A stretch of 64,000 bases of DNA from PALSA-693 sp963834725 (GTDB taxonomy: Bacteria > Actinomycetota > Acidimicrobiia > Acidimicrobiales > Palsa-688), in contig CAWICN010000001.1 of the NCBI GenBank assembly GCA_963834725.1, forward strand, positions 5,456,001-5,520,000, read 5' to 3'. How positions within the stretch are numbered: position 1 is the first letter of the stretch; every line of letters begins with the position of its first letter. This document shows, piece by piece, positions 35,856 to 44,727 of this stretch. The notes beneath the pieces are model-generated. The model searched no databases. It was not told the DNA's origin and saw only the letters and a program-made list of their open reading frames with translations. The translations under genes were made by a program, and so were the position numbers.

Positions 35856-36073
35856 GCCCACATCCTCGCAGGAGAGCGCCGACGGACGCGGGCCCGGTCC
35901 GCCGGCGCCATCACGATGGCGTCAGTGGGGCACACTTCGACGCATGCCAGGCAGTCCGTGCACCGCCCGGAATCGACGGCCGGCCGGAGCGGGGCAGCGG
36001 TGAGCGCGCTCGTGGGACAGGTGACGACACAGGCGCCGCACGCCGTGCAGGCAGGCAGGATCCGGACGGTCAC
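35852..36073 (-). CDS. 2[4Fe-4S] ferredoxin
   Basis: 73-residue bacterial-type ferredoxin with two cluster motifs: CTACGACVVTCPTSAL (CxxCxxCxxxCP) and CTDCLACVEVCPTDAI. The pairing of CxxCxxC with a distant CP is intact in both. The GTG overlaps the cobJ stop (GTGA). Likely electron donor for a step of the cobalamin pathway; which step is not shown. Confidence 0.92.
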   Translation of the reverse strand: MTVRILPACTACGACVVTCPTSALTAAPLRPAVDSGRCTDCLACVEVCPTDAIVMAPADRARVRRRSPARMWA

Positions 36074-37830
36074 GAGGTCCCATCCGGGTAGCCGCGGGGG
36101 GTTACCATGCGGTCGCCGATCCACCGGGTCGACGTGGCCCCGACGATCACCAACGAGCGCATCCCGACCTGTTCCGGGTCCAGCCCGGCGAGCGTGGTGC
36201 GCACCACCTGCTGGCCCGGGCGGCCGATATCGGTCAGCACGGCCGCCGGTGTGGAGGCCGGGCGCGCCGTCCCGAGGATGGCGAGCGCCTCCGCCAGCTG
36301 CCCGGTCCGACCCGGCGACCGCGGGTTGTAGAGCGACACCACGAAGTCGCCGGCGGCGGCCGCCCGCAGGCGGCGGTCGATGAGGTCCCAGGAGGTGAGC
36401 AGATCGGACAAGGAGATGGCCACGTGGTCGTGGCCGAGTGGGCCGCCCAGAACCGCGGCCCCGCTGAGGGCCGCGGTCACACCAGGGATCACCGTCATCG
36501 GCGGATCGCCCGCGGCGGGCGCCAGCTCACAGACGAGCGACGCCAGCGCATACACGCCCGCGTCGCCGGAACACACCAGGGCCACGCGGGACCCGGCCGC
36601 GGCCCGATGCAGGGCGTCGACGCACCGGTCGGTCTCGGCGCCGATCGGCCAGCGCAGCACCAGCTGGCCCGGGTGCAGCAGGTCGGACGCCAGGGCGACA
36701 TAGGGGCCATATCCGCTCACGACCTCAGCGTGGCGGATGGCGGCCGAGGCGGCAGGGGTCCGCAGAGCCGCGTCGCCCGGACCGAGGCCGACCACGGTCA
36801 GGCAGCCGGCGGGACGGGCCCGTCGGCTGATGGCCACCGTGGCATCCCGGCCGGCGCCGACCTGCTTGGCCGCCACCAGAATCGACCCGGGACCGGCGGC
36901 CAGGAGCGCCGCCGCTTCGGCAACCGAAGGGGTGCCGACGGCGGCGTCGACCATCTGGCTCGGATTGGGCACGCGACCGCGGGCGACCACCCCGGAGAGG
37001 GCGGCGGCATCGAAGGTCTGGATCGGGACACCGAGCCGGCCGGCCAGGGCCACGATGGCTGGTTCGCCCGCTTTGCGATCGAGCGTGGCGACTTCACCGA
37101 CCGCGGCGCGGGCCATCCCTGCGCCGGCCAGCGCTTGGACCGCCAGCGACCACAGGTTGTCAGGATCGGCGCCGGAGCTGGCGCCGACGCCGATGACCAG
37201 CGAGGCCGGCCGGAGCAGCACCTCGAGCCCGCGAGCCTCGCGGGCCGCGTCCGTGATGGTCACCAGCCCGCCGGCCCGGCTTTCGAGGACGGCCCGGCTT
37301 TCGAGGACGGGCCGGCTTTCGAGGCCGACGAGCGCCGGGGGAGCCGGCCAGCCGCCCACGTCAGGGTCGAACCGCACGATCGGTGGGGCGCCGTCCAGCC
37401 ACCGGCGGGTGACCCCGGCCACGTCGCCCTCGGCCTCGAAGCCCGGGAGGCCATCGAGGCCCGGTAGGCCGTTTCCGTCCGTTGCGGTCGTCACCACCGG
37501 CTCCGCCCCGAGATGGGCCGCCACCTCGCGGGCGAGGGGATTGGCGCCGCCCTGATGACCCCCGCAGAGGGCGACGGCAAAGCGGGCCCGGTCGTCGACG
37601 CACACCACGGCGGGATCGAACCGTTTGCTCGTGAGAAGGGGGGCCACGGCCCGCACGGCGATCCCGACCGCGCCGATCAGGACGAAACCGTCGACGGAGC
37701 CCCACTCGGACCGGATCGTCTCGACCAGGTGGCCGCCCCGGTGCTCGTAGGGCAGGCGCCGGGCCACCTCCGCACCCGCCGCCGACAGCGAGCAGCACAG
37801 CACCCGGTTCATGCCCGTCCTTCCCGTCAT
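36070..37830 (-). CDS. CbiG-CobJ/CbiH fusion
   Basis: Bifunctional corrin enzyme. Residues 7 to about 340 are CbiG (cobalt-precorrin-5A hydrolase): IGAVGIAVRAVAPLLTSKRF, ALCGGHQGGANPLAREVAAH, and the C-terminal VIGVGASSGADPDNLWSLAV. From about residue 342 it is the C17-methyltransferase/ring-contraction enzyme CobJ/CbiH: LTVVGLGPGDAALRTPAA, VSGYGPYVALA, CSGDAGVYALASLV and FVVSLYNPRSPGR. The CbiG part includes three tandem 18-bp units (VLESRA/VLESRP). ATG overlaps the cobL stop (ATGA). Confidence 0.93.
   Translation of the reverse strand: MTGRTGMNRVLCCSLSAAGAEVARRLPYEHRGGHLVETIRSEWGSVDGFVLIGAVGIAVRAVAPLLTSKRFDPAVVCVDDRARFAVALCGGHQGGANPLAREVAAHLGAEPVVTTATDGNGLPGLDGLPGFEAEGDVAGVTRRWLDGAPPIVRFDPDVGGWPAPPALVGLESRPVLESRAVLESRAGGLVTITDAAREARGLEVLLRPASLVIGVGASSGADPDNLWSLAVQALAGAGMARAAVGEVATLDRKAGEPAIVALAGRLGVPIQTFDAAALSGVVARGRVPNPSQMVDAAVGTPSVAEAAALLAAGPGSILVAAKQVGAGRDATVAISRRARPAGCLTVVGLGPGDAALRTPAASAAIRHAEVVSGYGPYVALASDLLHPGQLVLRWPIGAETDRCVDALHRAAAGSRVALVCSGDAGVYALASLVCELAPAAGDPPMTVIPGVTAALSGAAVLGGPLGHDHVAISLSDLLTSWDLIDRRLRAAAAGDFVVSLYNPRSPGRTGQLAEALAILGTARPASTPAAVLTDIGRPGQQVVRTTLAGLDPEQVGMRSLVIVGATSTRWIGDRMVTPRGYPDGTS
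37273..37329 (-). repeat. 18-bp tandem repeats in the CbiG domain
   Basis: CCCGGCTTTCGAGGACGG-type units occur three times (plus-strand reading), encoding VLESRA, VLESRA and VLESRP-like steps in a loop of CbiG. Confidence 0.8.
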
Positions 37831-39047
37831 TCCTGCGGCCCCCAGCAAACGAACACCGGGTTTTCCGCCTGCAACCGCACCGACGCGGTTCCGGCGATCG
37901 GGACTCCCCGGTTCACGGCGATCTGCACGAGATGGCCGAGGCGCGCCGCCCCCGCCGCGGCCCGATCTATCCCCGTGTACGTGGCGACCACGGTTCCACC
38001 GGGTCGCAGCCGGCTGAGGGTGGCGTCGAGCACGCCGAGCCCGCCGCCGCCGACGAACACCCGGTCGGGGTCGGGCAGACCGCTCAGGCTTTCCGGCGCC
38101 GCGGCCGGCACGATCGTCGCCGCCGTGCCCGCCAGGTTGCGGCGGAGGTCGGCGACGGCGTCGGCCCGGCGTTCCACTGCGAAGACGCGCAGCGCCGGCG
38201 CAAGCCGCGCCGCCTCGGCCGCCACCGAGCCCGATCCGGCGCCGATATCCCAGAGGACGCCGGCGGCCGGGAGCCGGAGCTTGCCGAGGACAATGGCGCG
38301 CACTTCGGCTTTCGTGATCATCCCGTCGCGGTGTCGGTAGGCGGCCTCGGGCAGGCCCCAGGTCCAGATCGGCCCGGCGCCGGCGACCGGGCGCGGTTCG
38401 GGAGCGGTGCACAGCACCACCGACAGGGGGTCGAACCGGCCTGCGGCCAGGCCGGCGGTGTCGCCGTACCACACCTGCTCCCCGGGCTCGCCGATCCGGC
38501 TGGCCACTATCACATTCCGAGCAGGCCCGTCCCGGTCGGGGCTGCCGTGCGCCAGCAGGGCCCGGCCCACCGACTCCGGAGGCTGGTCCGGCGAGGTCAG
38601 CACCGCCACTTTGGCGTGGGCCAGGATGGCGTCGACCGCGGCGTCCAATGGCCGCCCGTGGGCGGACACCACGACGGCGTCGTCCCAGGCCAGCCCGGCC
38701 CGGGCACAGGCCAGGGCCACCGACGACGGCGCCGGGTGCACTGCTACGCCGCCAGCCCCGAACCGGGCCCGGGCCAGGCGCGCCAGGCCGAAGAAGCCGG
38801 GGTCGCCGGAGACCACCACGCACACCTTTTCCCCGGAGTCGCGCCCGGCCTCGACCCCGTCGAGCACGTCGCCGAGCGAGCCCTGGAGCTTCACGGGCCG
38901 GCCGGGCAGGCCGCTCGGGAGGGCCGCCAGGTGGCGGGGCGCGCCGACGAGCACGGTCGCCTCCGAGAGGGCGCGCCGGGCCGCGAACCCGAAGCACTCG
39001 CCTCCGATCAGGCCAACCAGCGAAATCGACCCGGGGCGGTCAGCCAC
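37827..39047 (-). CDS. cobL: Precorrin-6Y C5,15-methyltransferase (CbiE-CbiT fusion)
   Basis: Two-domain methyltransferase/decarboxylase. The CbiE part covers about residues 8-200 (LVGAPRHLAALP, VVVSGDPGFFGLARL, VVVSAHGRPLDAAVDA, VLTSPDQPPESVGRALL). The CbiT part starts near HRDGMITKAEVRAIVLGKLR with the SAM loop LWDIGAGSGSVAAEAAR and VFVGGGGLGVL. GTG start overlaps the cbiD stop region by 8 bp; the stop overlaps cbiG-cobJ. Confidence 0.94.
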   Translation of the reverse strand: MADRPGSISLVGLIGGECFGFAARRALSEATVLVGAPRHLAALPSGLPGRPVKLQGSLGDVLDGVEAGRDSGEKVCVVVSGDPGFFGLARLARARFGAGGVAVHPAPSSVALACARAGLAWDDAVVVSAHGRPLDAAVDAILAHAKVAVLTSPDQPPESVGRALLAHGSPDRDGPARNVIVASRIGEPGEQVWYGDTAGLAAGRFDPLSVVLCTAPEPRPVAGAGPIWTWGLPEAAYRHRDGMITKAEVRAIVLGKLRLPAAGVLWDIGAGSGSVAAEAARLAPALRVFAVERRADAVADLRRNLAGTAATIVPAAAPESLSGLPDPDRVFVGGGGLGVLDATLSRLRPGGTVVATYTGIDRAAAGAARLGHLVQIAVNRGVPIAGTASVRLQAENPVFVCWGPQE

Positions 39048-40143
39048 GGGCGATCACGGCCTCCCCATCGAAGTCGACCATCACCACGTCGACCGACAAG
39101 GCCCCGTTGACGAAGGACTGGCAGGCGGACGCAGCTCGCCGGCACAGCTCCGCGAGCGGCTCCAGGCACCCGGACGAGAGGCAGGTCTCGGTGAAATGGC
39201 GGGCGGTCGCGGTGGCGGTCGCCGCGGCCAGCACCTCAGGTCCGGCGCCGCTCAGCCTGGCCACCTCCTCCAGCAGCAGCCCGTCAATCTTGGAACGCCG
39301 GTAGTGGGTCATCAACACGCCAGCCGCCAGCTTGGTGATCTTCCCGGCCATCCCCACGAACGTCACCCGCACCATGCCTGCGGCCGCCGCCCGCCGCAGG
39401 GCGATGCCGGTGAAGTCGCCGACCTCGACGAAGCAGACCGCGGGCAACTCAGGGAGAAGTCGCTGGGCGGCCGCGTCGGTGCGACCTCCGGTCGAGAGCA
39501 CGATGTGATCCCTCCCCTGCGCCGAGGCCACGTCGACCTGCTGGACCACGCTGGCCCGCCACGACGCGGTCGAGAACGGCCGCACGATCCCGGTCGTCCC
39601 CAGGATGCTGATGCCGCCGGCGATGCCGAGGCGGGCGTTGGAGGTGCGCGCCGCCATGGCTTCGCCGCCCGGGACCGACACCGTGAGGGCCACCGGGCGG
39701 TCCGTCACCTCGTGGACCGCGGCGCGGATCATGCGAGCGGGGACCGGGTTGATCGCGGGCGCCCCGACCGGCAGGCCCAAGCCCGGCAAGGTAACCGTGC
39801 CCACCCCCGGTCCGGCGTGGAGGTCGACCCTGCCAGGCCGCCGGCCGGCCGGGAGCCAGACCGCGGTCACGGTGAGATGGGCCCCGTTGGTCACGTCGGG
39901 ATCGTCGCCGGCATCCTTGACAACTGCGGCCTGGCCTGTCGCTACGTCGGTTACGGCAAAGCGGACTCGCTCCCCGCGTGGCAAGCCGACCTCCACCTCA
40001 TCCGGCGCGCGGCCGTGGAGGAGGCCCATGACCGCGGCCTTGGCCGCGGCCGAGGCACAGGTCCCGGTGGTCCAACCGGTGCGGAGGCCTTTGGCCCGAG
40101 CCACCTCCGGGGCGAGAGGCGGCTCATGGGGTTGGGGCTTCAC
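39040..40143 (-). CDS. cbiD: Cobalt-precorrin-5B C1-methyltransferase CbiD
   Basis: Marker of the early-cobalt (anaerobic) route. LRTGWTTGTCASAAAKAAVM, VKDAGDDPDVTNGAHLT, GVGTVTLPGLGLPVGAPAIN, NARLGIAGGISILGTTGIVR, and FVGMAGKITKLAAGVLMTHY are typical. GTG at 40143 overlaps the cobM stop (GTGA). No aerobic CobF or CobG is seen, which matches CbiD and CbiG being here. Confidence 0.95.
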   Translation of the reverse strand: MKPQPHEPPLAPEVARAKGLRTGWTTGTCASAAAKAAVMGLLHGRAPDEVEVGLPRGERVRFAVTDVATGQAAVVKDAGDDPDVTNGAHLTVTAVWLPAGRRPGRVDLHAGPGVGTVTLPGLGLPVGAPAINPVPARMIRAAVHEVTDRPVALTVSVPGGEAMAARTSNARLGIAGGISILGTTGIVRPFSTASWRASVVQQVDVASAQGRDHIVLSTGGRTDAAAQRLLPELPAVCFVEVGDFTGIALRRAAAAGMVRVTFVGMAGKITKLAAGVLMTHYRRSKIDGLLLEEVARLSGAGPEVLAAATATATARHFTETCLSSGCLEPLAELCRRAASACQSFVNGALSVDVVMVDFDGEAVIARG

Positions 40144-40949
40144 CGCCGGCGTGCCGAGGGCCGTCCCGCGGTGGACCCGGGGCGGGACCGGCTTCGGTAG
40201 GCCGTGCTGTGGCCGGGGGAGTAGAGATGGGACCGCCGGGCGGCCGGACTCTCGGCCAGGGCGTCGCCGACGAGCACCAGCACCGTCATGGTGGCGCCCG
40301 TCGCCCGCAGGTCGGCGGCCAGGTCGCCGATGGTCGTGCGGATGACCCGTTCGTCGGGCCAGGTGGCCCGAATGACGATCGCTGCGGGCGTCTCGGCTCG
40401 GTACCCGGATCCAGGGGCCAAAAGCTCGGCGGCCAGCTCGTCGGGTCGGGCCGCAGAGAGGAACACCGCCATAGTGGGCCGGTGAGCAGCGAAGGCCGCC
40501 ACCGACTCGCCTGCCGGAATGGACGCCCGGGTCCGCCCTCCGAGCCGGGTCAGCACCACGCTCTGGGCCACGCCGGGCTGGGTCAGTTCCTGTCCGAGCG
40601 CGGCGGCCGCCCCCGCCAGCGAGGACACCCCCGGCACGATCTCCCAGGCGCGACCCGCCGACCGGCACCAGTCGAGCTGCTCGCCGATGGCGCCGTAGAC
40701 GCTCGGATCGCCGGAGTGGAGCCGTACGATCCGAGTTCCGTCGGGGTGGGCGTCGTAGACCTCGATCACGTCCTCGAGGGTCATGGTGGCCGAGTCGTGC
40801 ACGGTGGCCCCGGGCCCGCAGTGCCGCAACACGGCCTCTGGCACGAGCGACGAAGCCCAGATCACCACCTCTGCGCCAGCCAGGCGCTGCGCGCCGCGCA
40901 AGGTGATGAGGTCTCCCGCGCCGGGTCCCGCTCCCACGAAAGAGATCAT
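40140..40949 (-). CDS. cobM: Precorrin-4 C11-methyltransferase CobM/CbiF
   Basis: SAM-dependent tetrapyrrole methylase: ISFVGAGPGAGDLITLRGAQ, AEVVIWASSLVPEAVL, VRLHSGDPSVYGAIGEQ, VPGVSSLAGAAAALGQELT, VVLTRLGGRTRASIPAGES and the late AIVIRATWPDERVIRTTI. The ATG overlaps the cobI stop (ATGA). A 25-residue Arg/Ser tail is not conserved. Confidence 0.95.
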   Translation of the reverse strand: MISFVGAGPGAGDLITLRGAQRLAGAEVVIWASSLVPEAVLRHCGPGATVHDSATMTLEDVIEVYDAHPDGTRIVRLHSGDPSVYGAIGEQLDWCRSAGRAWEIVPGVSSLAGAAAALGQELTQPGVAQSVVLTRLGGRTRASIPAGESVAAFAAHRPTMAVFLSAARPDELAAELLAPGSGYRAETPAAIVIRATWPDERVIRTTIGDLAADLRATGATMTVLVLVGDALAESPAARRSHLYSPGHSTAYRSRSRPGSTAGRPSARRR

Positions 40950-41875
40950 CGGGGGCGCCCGCCCGTTGCAGTGCGAGCAGGCCCGACTTGTTTTTTCCTG
41001 GGTGAAAGAGCGGCCGGGACGATCACCGTCGCCAGATAGGAAGCCGGGCCGCTCGCGGCAAGCTTCTCGAGGGTCGTGATGCGCTCGCCGGGCATGCCAA
41101 TCAGTTCGCCGGCCACGGCCGCCGGGTCACCACGCCCGCAGGCGGCCGCCTCGCTCGCGATCTCGGGTAGCCGGCGGCCGCCTTTGTAAACGACCAGTGT
41201 GGTGGCCGGGTCCCGCATGTCGGCGCCCAGGTCGTCGCCGTCGAGGGCGGTGCGGATGGCGAGGCGCGTCCGTTCGTCGGCCAGGACCGTGCCGGTGCGG
41301 GCCGCCAGGGCCTGAAAGGCCATGATGCCGGGGACCTGCGCGACCACGGTGGCGGGCCGTCGCCGGCGCACCCGGTCCGCCACGGCCGAGAAGGTGGAGT
41401 AGGTGAGCGGATCGCCCAGCGTGATCCACGCCACCTCTTCACCAGCCGTCAGGTAGCGGGCCACCTGGGCGGCGGCCCGGGTGATCGACCGCTCCCGGGC
41501 GCCTCTGGCCGGGGTCATCGCAAAGGCCATCCGTTCGATGGTGAGGCCCGGCAGTGCCTCGCGCACCACGGCCTCCGCCCGGCCGACGGCATCGACAGCA
41601 GTGGTCGGGGCTATCACCCGGTCGGCCCGGCGCAAGGCGGCAACCGCCCGGACGGTGAGCAGATCGGCCTCGCCGGGCCCCACGCCGACGCCGACCAGGC
41701 GGCCGGGCAGCGGTGGGTCGGCCGGCGCGACGGGGGCGGTGGCGGCAACGGACGCGGCGAGGGCGGCGTCGAGCGCCGTCCGGATGAGCTCCGCTTCCGA
41801 TCTGCCGGTCTCGGCCGCCCGCCGGGCCAGGCCGATCTTCAGCCGATCGGTCAGGTAGATGCTGCTCTTGTGCAC
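40946..41875 (-). CDS. cobI: Precorrin-2 C20-methyltransferase CobI with N-terminal ribbon-helix-helix domain
   Basis: Residues 1-42 form a clear CopG/Arc-type ribbon-helix-helix: KSSIYLTDRLKIGLARRAAE then TGRSEAELIRTALDAALA. After a 15-residue Ala/Pro linker, the methylase begins at GRLVGVGVGPGEADLLTVRA and continues with VAWITLGDPLTYSTFSAVAD, VAQVPGIMAFQALAARTG and TTLVVYKGGRR. The enzyme adds the C20 methyl in corrin synthesis. A DNA-binding module on it is unusual and may make it a regulator. GTG start 10 bp after cobB; same frame throughout with no break. Confidence 0.9.
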   Translation of the reverse strand: MHKSSIYLTDRLKIGLARRAAETGRSEAELIRTALDAALAASVAATAPVAPADPPLPGRLVGVGVGPGEADLLTVRAVAALRRADRVIAPTTAVDAVGRAEAVVREALPGLTIERMAFAMTPARGARERSITRAAAQVARYLTAGEEVAWITLGDPLTYSTFSAVADRVRRRRPATVVAQVPGIMAFQALAARTGTVLADERTRLAIRTALDGDDLGADMRDPATTLVVYKGGRRLPEIASEAAACGRGDPAAVAGELIGMPGERITTLEKLAASGPASYLATVIVPAALSPRKKQVGPARTATGGRPR

Positions 41876-41885
41876 CGCCGCCAGC

Positions 41886-43244
41886 CTAGGCCGGACGTAG
41901 GGTACGACGTAGGGCACAGGTGGACGCGAACGAAGCGACGGCACCGGGGTCGCCGCCGGGGTGGTGGTGGACGTAGGTGGCGAGGAGGGTAGGAGTGGCC
42001 CAGCCGTCCGTCCGCTGACCCCATCGGCTGCTGAGCAGGAGGGCGTCTCCCGGCGGCGACAGCGTCGAATAATGGAACTCATGCCCGCGGCTGCGCGTGC
42101 CTGCCGGGCCGACGGGCGACGCGGTGGTGGTGACGGTATGGCGGTAGCCGAGCGTCAGGCGCTCGGTCATGACGGCACGGCCGGCGACGACGCCGGCCAT
42201 GGGATGCCCGTCGAGGGATTCGGCGAGCAGCAGCAGGCCGCCGCATTCGGCCCACGTCGGCAGGCCGGCCAGCACCCGCCGGCGCACCTCGTCGAGCAGC
42301 GGGCGATTGGCAGAGAGGGCGGCGGCGTGCACCTCGGGAAAGCCGCCGCCCACAAGGAGGCCGTCGACGGCCTCCGGGAGTCGACCGGTGCTGAGCGGAT
42401 CGAACGGGACGATCTCGGCTCCGGCCGCCTCGAGGGCGTCCAGCGTGTCGGTATAGGTGAAAGTGAAGGCGGCGCCCCCGGCGACCGCGACCCGGACCTT
42501 GGGGCCGGGTGAAGGCAAGGCAACGGACCGGACCGGCTGTTCGGGGGCGGAGAGGGCTACGGCCATCACGCCATCGAGATCGAGGTGGGTGTGGACTACG
42601 TCGGCGAGTCGTTGCAGGGAGCGGCGTACCACCTCGGGTTGCTCGGCCACCGGGACCAGGCCCAGGTGCCGGTCCCGCCAGCGGAGGGCATCATCGCGCG
42701 GCAGGGCGCCGAGCACCGGGATCCCGAGGGGGGCGAGGGCGTCGCGGAGCATGGCCGCATGGGTGGGCGAGCCAATCTGATTCAGGACCACGCCGGCGAT
42801 CGAGACATCGGACCGGAGGGTGGCATAGCCGTGGACGACCGCGGCGACCGAGTCGGACATCGCCGAGGCGTCGACCACCAGCAGAACCGGAGCCTGCAGC
42901 AACCGGGCCACATCCGCCGTCGATGACACCGCGCCATCACCGGCGCCGTCGAAGAGGCCCATCACACCTTCGACCACCAGCACGTCGCCGCCGGCGCCGG
43001 CCCGGGCGGCCAACGGCGGCACCGCTTCGGCCCCACAGATCCAGGCGTCGAGATTGCGGGGCGGCCGGCCGGATGCGAGGGCGTGATAGCCCGGGTCGAT
43101 GAAATCGGGGCCGACCTTGGCCGTGGTGGGGCGATGGCCGGCGGCGCGAAGGGCGGCGATCAAGCCGGTGGCGACCGTCGTCTTGCCCACCCCGGAGTGG
43201 GTGCCGGCCACCACCAGTCGGGGACCGAGGGTGGCGGAGCTCAT
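41886..43244 (-). CDS. cobB: Cobyrinate a,c-diamide synthase CobB/CbiA
   Basis: ATP- and glutamine-dependent amidotransferase acting on the a and c side chains. P-loop AGTHSGVGKTTVATGLIAAL, KVGPDFIDPGYHALASGRPP, EGVMGLFDGAGDGAVSSTAD, and the class I glutaminase region GGGFPEVHAAALSANRPLL with the Cys in WAECGGLLLLAESL. Start chosen at ATG 43244, just before the conserved domain; ATG 43307 would add 21 unconserved residues. First gene of the minus-strand cobalamin operon. Confidence 0.93.
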   Translation of the reverse strand: MSSATLGPRLVVAGTHSGVGKTTVATGLIAALRAAGHRPTTAKVGPDFIDPGYHALASGRPPRNLDAWICGAEAVPPLAARAGAGGDVLVVEGVMGLFDGAGDGAVSSTADVARLLQAPVLLVVDASAMSDSVAAVVHGYATLRSDVSIAGVVLNQIGSPTHAAMLRDALAPLGIPVLGALPRDDALRWRDRHLGLVPVAEQPEVVRRSLQRLADVVHTHLDLDGVMAVALSAPEQPVRSVALPSPGPKVRVAVAGGAAFTFTYTDTLDALEAAGAEIVPFDPLSTGRLPEAVDGLLVGGGFPEVHAAALSANRPLLDEVRRRVLAGLPTWAECGGLLLLAESLDGHPMAGVVAGRAVMTERLTLGYRHTVTTTASPVGPAGTRSRGHEFHYSTLSPPGDALLLSSRWGQRTDGWATPTLLATYVHHHPGGDPGAVASFASTCALRRTLRPA

Positions 43245-43423
43245 TGCGGCACCATCAGAGGGATGGTGCCAACCTGCCACACCGGTTCGCTCCACCAGGT
43301 CGCTCATGCGTCCAGGCTGTCAGGCGGAGCGAGAGGCGGCGAGTCGGCGGTGCGAATCCTCATCTTGCGACCCGGGTTTCTGATCAGCGAGTTCCCGGCG
43401 TCTTGGTTTCTGGCCGGCCCACT

Positions 43424-43453
43424 CGGTTACGTTGGCCTGGTTCGGTTACGTTG
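43424..43453. promoter_or_regulatory. Direct repeat between cobB and cbiX
   Basis: CGGTTACGTTG occurs at 43424-43434 and 43443-43453, 19 bp apart, in the divergent cobB/cbiX control region; TGATCA flanks it at 43381 and 43452. Looks like a regulator-binding site. A B12 riboswitch was looked for and its conserved B12 box was not found. Confidence 0.45.
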
Positions 43454-43461
43454 ATCAGCCG

Positions 43462-44727
43462 ATGGCGCTGGACCAGGGCATCCCGATCCGGTCGGCGCGA
43501 ACCCCGTTCGGGGGCCCCAGCCTGGCCGACCAGGGTTTGGCCGACGAGGGTTTGCTTCTCGTCGCCCACGGCTCGGAGTGCGCTCGCAGCGCGGCAGAGA
43601 TGCGCACCCTGGTGGACCTGGTGGCCGGCGCCCTCCCGGGCGTCGCCGTCGAGGTGGGATATCTGGAGATGTCGGATCCTCCCGCCGGCGACCGGATCGA
43701 TGACCTGGTGGCCCGGGGCTGCCGCCGGGTCGTCGTCCTGCCCCTCGTCCTGCTCGACGCCGGCCACGCCAAGAGCGACGTGCCGGCAGTTGTCGTTGAG
43801 GCCCGGCAACGACACCCGCATGTCGTGTTTCCCTTTGGGCGTCCCATCGGGGTGTCGCGGGTCCCGGTGGAGCTCCTCGGCCAGGCCGTCGTGGCCGGGG
43901 GCGGGTCCGGGTTGCCGCTCCTCATGATCGCTCGTGGCACGTCGGACCCCGACGCCAACGCCGACGCTTATAAAGCAGCCCGCCTGATTTCCGAATGGAC
44001 GCCGGCCCCGTTCGTGCATGTCGGCTTCAGCGGCGTGACCGGCCCGTCGGTCGGCGAGGCCGCCGATGTGTTCGGCCGGCTGGGCTACACCCGCATGGCG
44101 GTGGTCTGGTGGTATCTGTGCCACGGGAAGCTGATCGAACGGGGCCGGCGCGAGATGGCGGCGTTCGCTGCTCGCACCGGAATAGAGGTGATCGACGCCG
44201 GCCACCTGGGGCCGCAGCCGGCTCTCGTGCCGGTCGTGATCGAGCGGTACCACGAGGCGCTGGCCGGCCGGGTGGAGGTCAACTGTGACACGTGCGCGTA
44301 CCGGGCGCCGTGGCCCGGTCGAGAGGACCGGGTCGGGCAGGCGATCGGCGTCGGTCACTCGCACCTGGCGGTCGCCCACCGCCATTCCTCGGGCACCCTT
44401 GGCTCCCCTGGCACCTTCGGCGGAGACTGCTCCTCGCGCGGGCGTGGGTGCGGAAGGTCCAGCGGGGTTCCGAGAGGTTACGAGAAGTTACGAGACCGGG
44501 GCGGCCGTCGCCGGCACCCCACCGCGGGCCCGGACTGCCATGTCGGCGAGCGTGAAGGAATCCAGGTGACGGCGCATGTGCTCGCCGACATCGGCCCACA
44601 CCGCCAGCAGGACGCATTGACCCTCGTGATCGCAGGCGCCATTCTGGTGTGGTTCGCCGAAGTCGCCGGCGACGATGGGTCCCTCGACCGCGCTCACGAT
44701 CTGGCTGAGCGTGATGTCCGCGGGTGA
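43462..44727 (+). CDS. cbiX: Sirohydrochlorin chelatase CbiX-like, two-domain, with an odd tail
   Basis: Chelatase inserting cobalt (or iron) into sirohydrochlorin. First domain GLLLVAHGSECARSAAEMRT with VVVLPLVLLDAGHAKSDVPA; second domain LLMIARGTSDPDANADAYKA with MAVVWWYLCHGKLIERGRRE; C-terminal VNCDTCAYRAPWPGRED. It supplies cobalt early, matching CbiD and CbiG. The conserved part ends near 44380; the remaining about 115 codons run antisense through the rrf2 gene with no family support, so the true stop is probably lost or a frame error lies around 44380-44470. Confidence 0.82.
   Translation: MALDQGIPIRSARTPFGGPSLADQGLADEGLLLVAHGSECARSAAEMRTLVDLVAGALPGVAVEVGYLEMSDPPAGDRIDDLVARGCRRVVVLPLVLLDAGHAKSDVPAVVVEARQRHPHVVFPFGRPIGVSRVPVELLGQAVVAGGGSGLPLLMIARGTSDPDANADAYKAARLISEWTPAPFVHVGFSGVTGPSVGEAADVFGRLGYTRMAVVWWYLCHGKLIERGRREMAAFAARTGIEVIDAGHLGPQPALVPVVIERYHEALAGRVEVNCDTCAYRAPWPGREDRVGQAIGVGHSHLAVAHRHSSGTLGSPGTFGGDCSSRGRGCGRSSGVPRGYEKLRDRGGRRRHPTAGPDCHVGEREGIQVTAHVLADIGPHRQQDALTLVIAGAILVWFAEVAGDDGSLDRAHDLAERDVRG

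Noticed and set aside
43245..43461. Cobalamin riboswitch before cobB or cbiX
   Set aside because: The region is in the right place but I could not find the conserved B12 box or the typical stem pattern on either strand.
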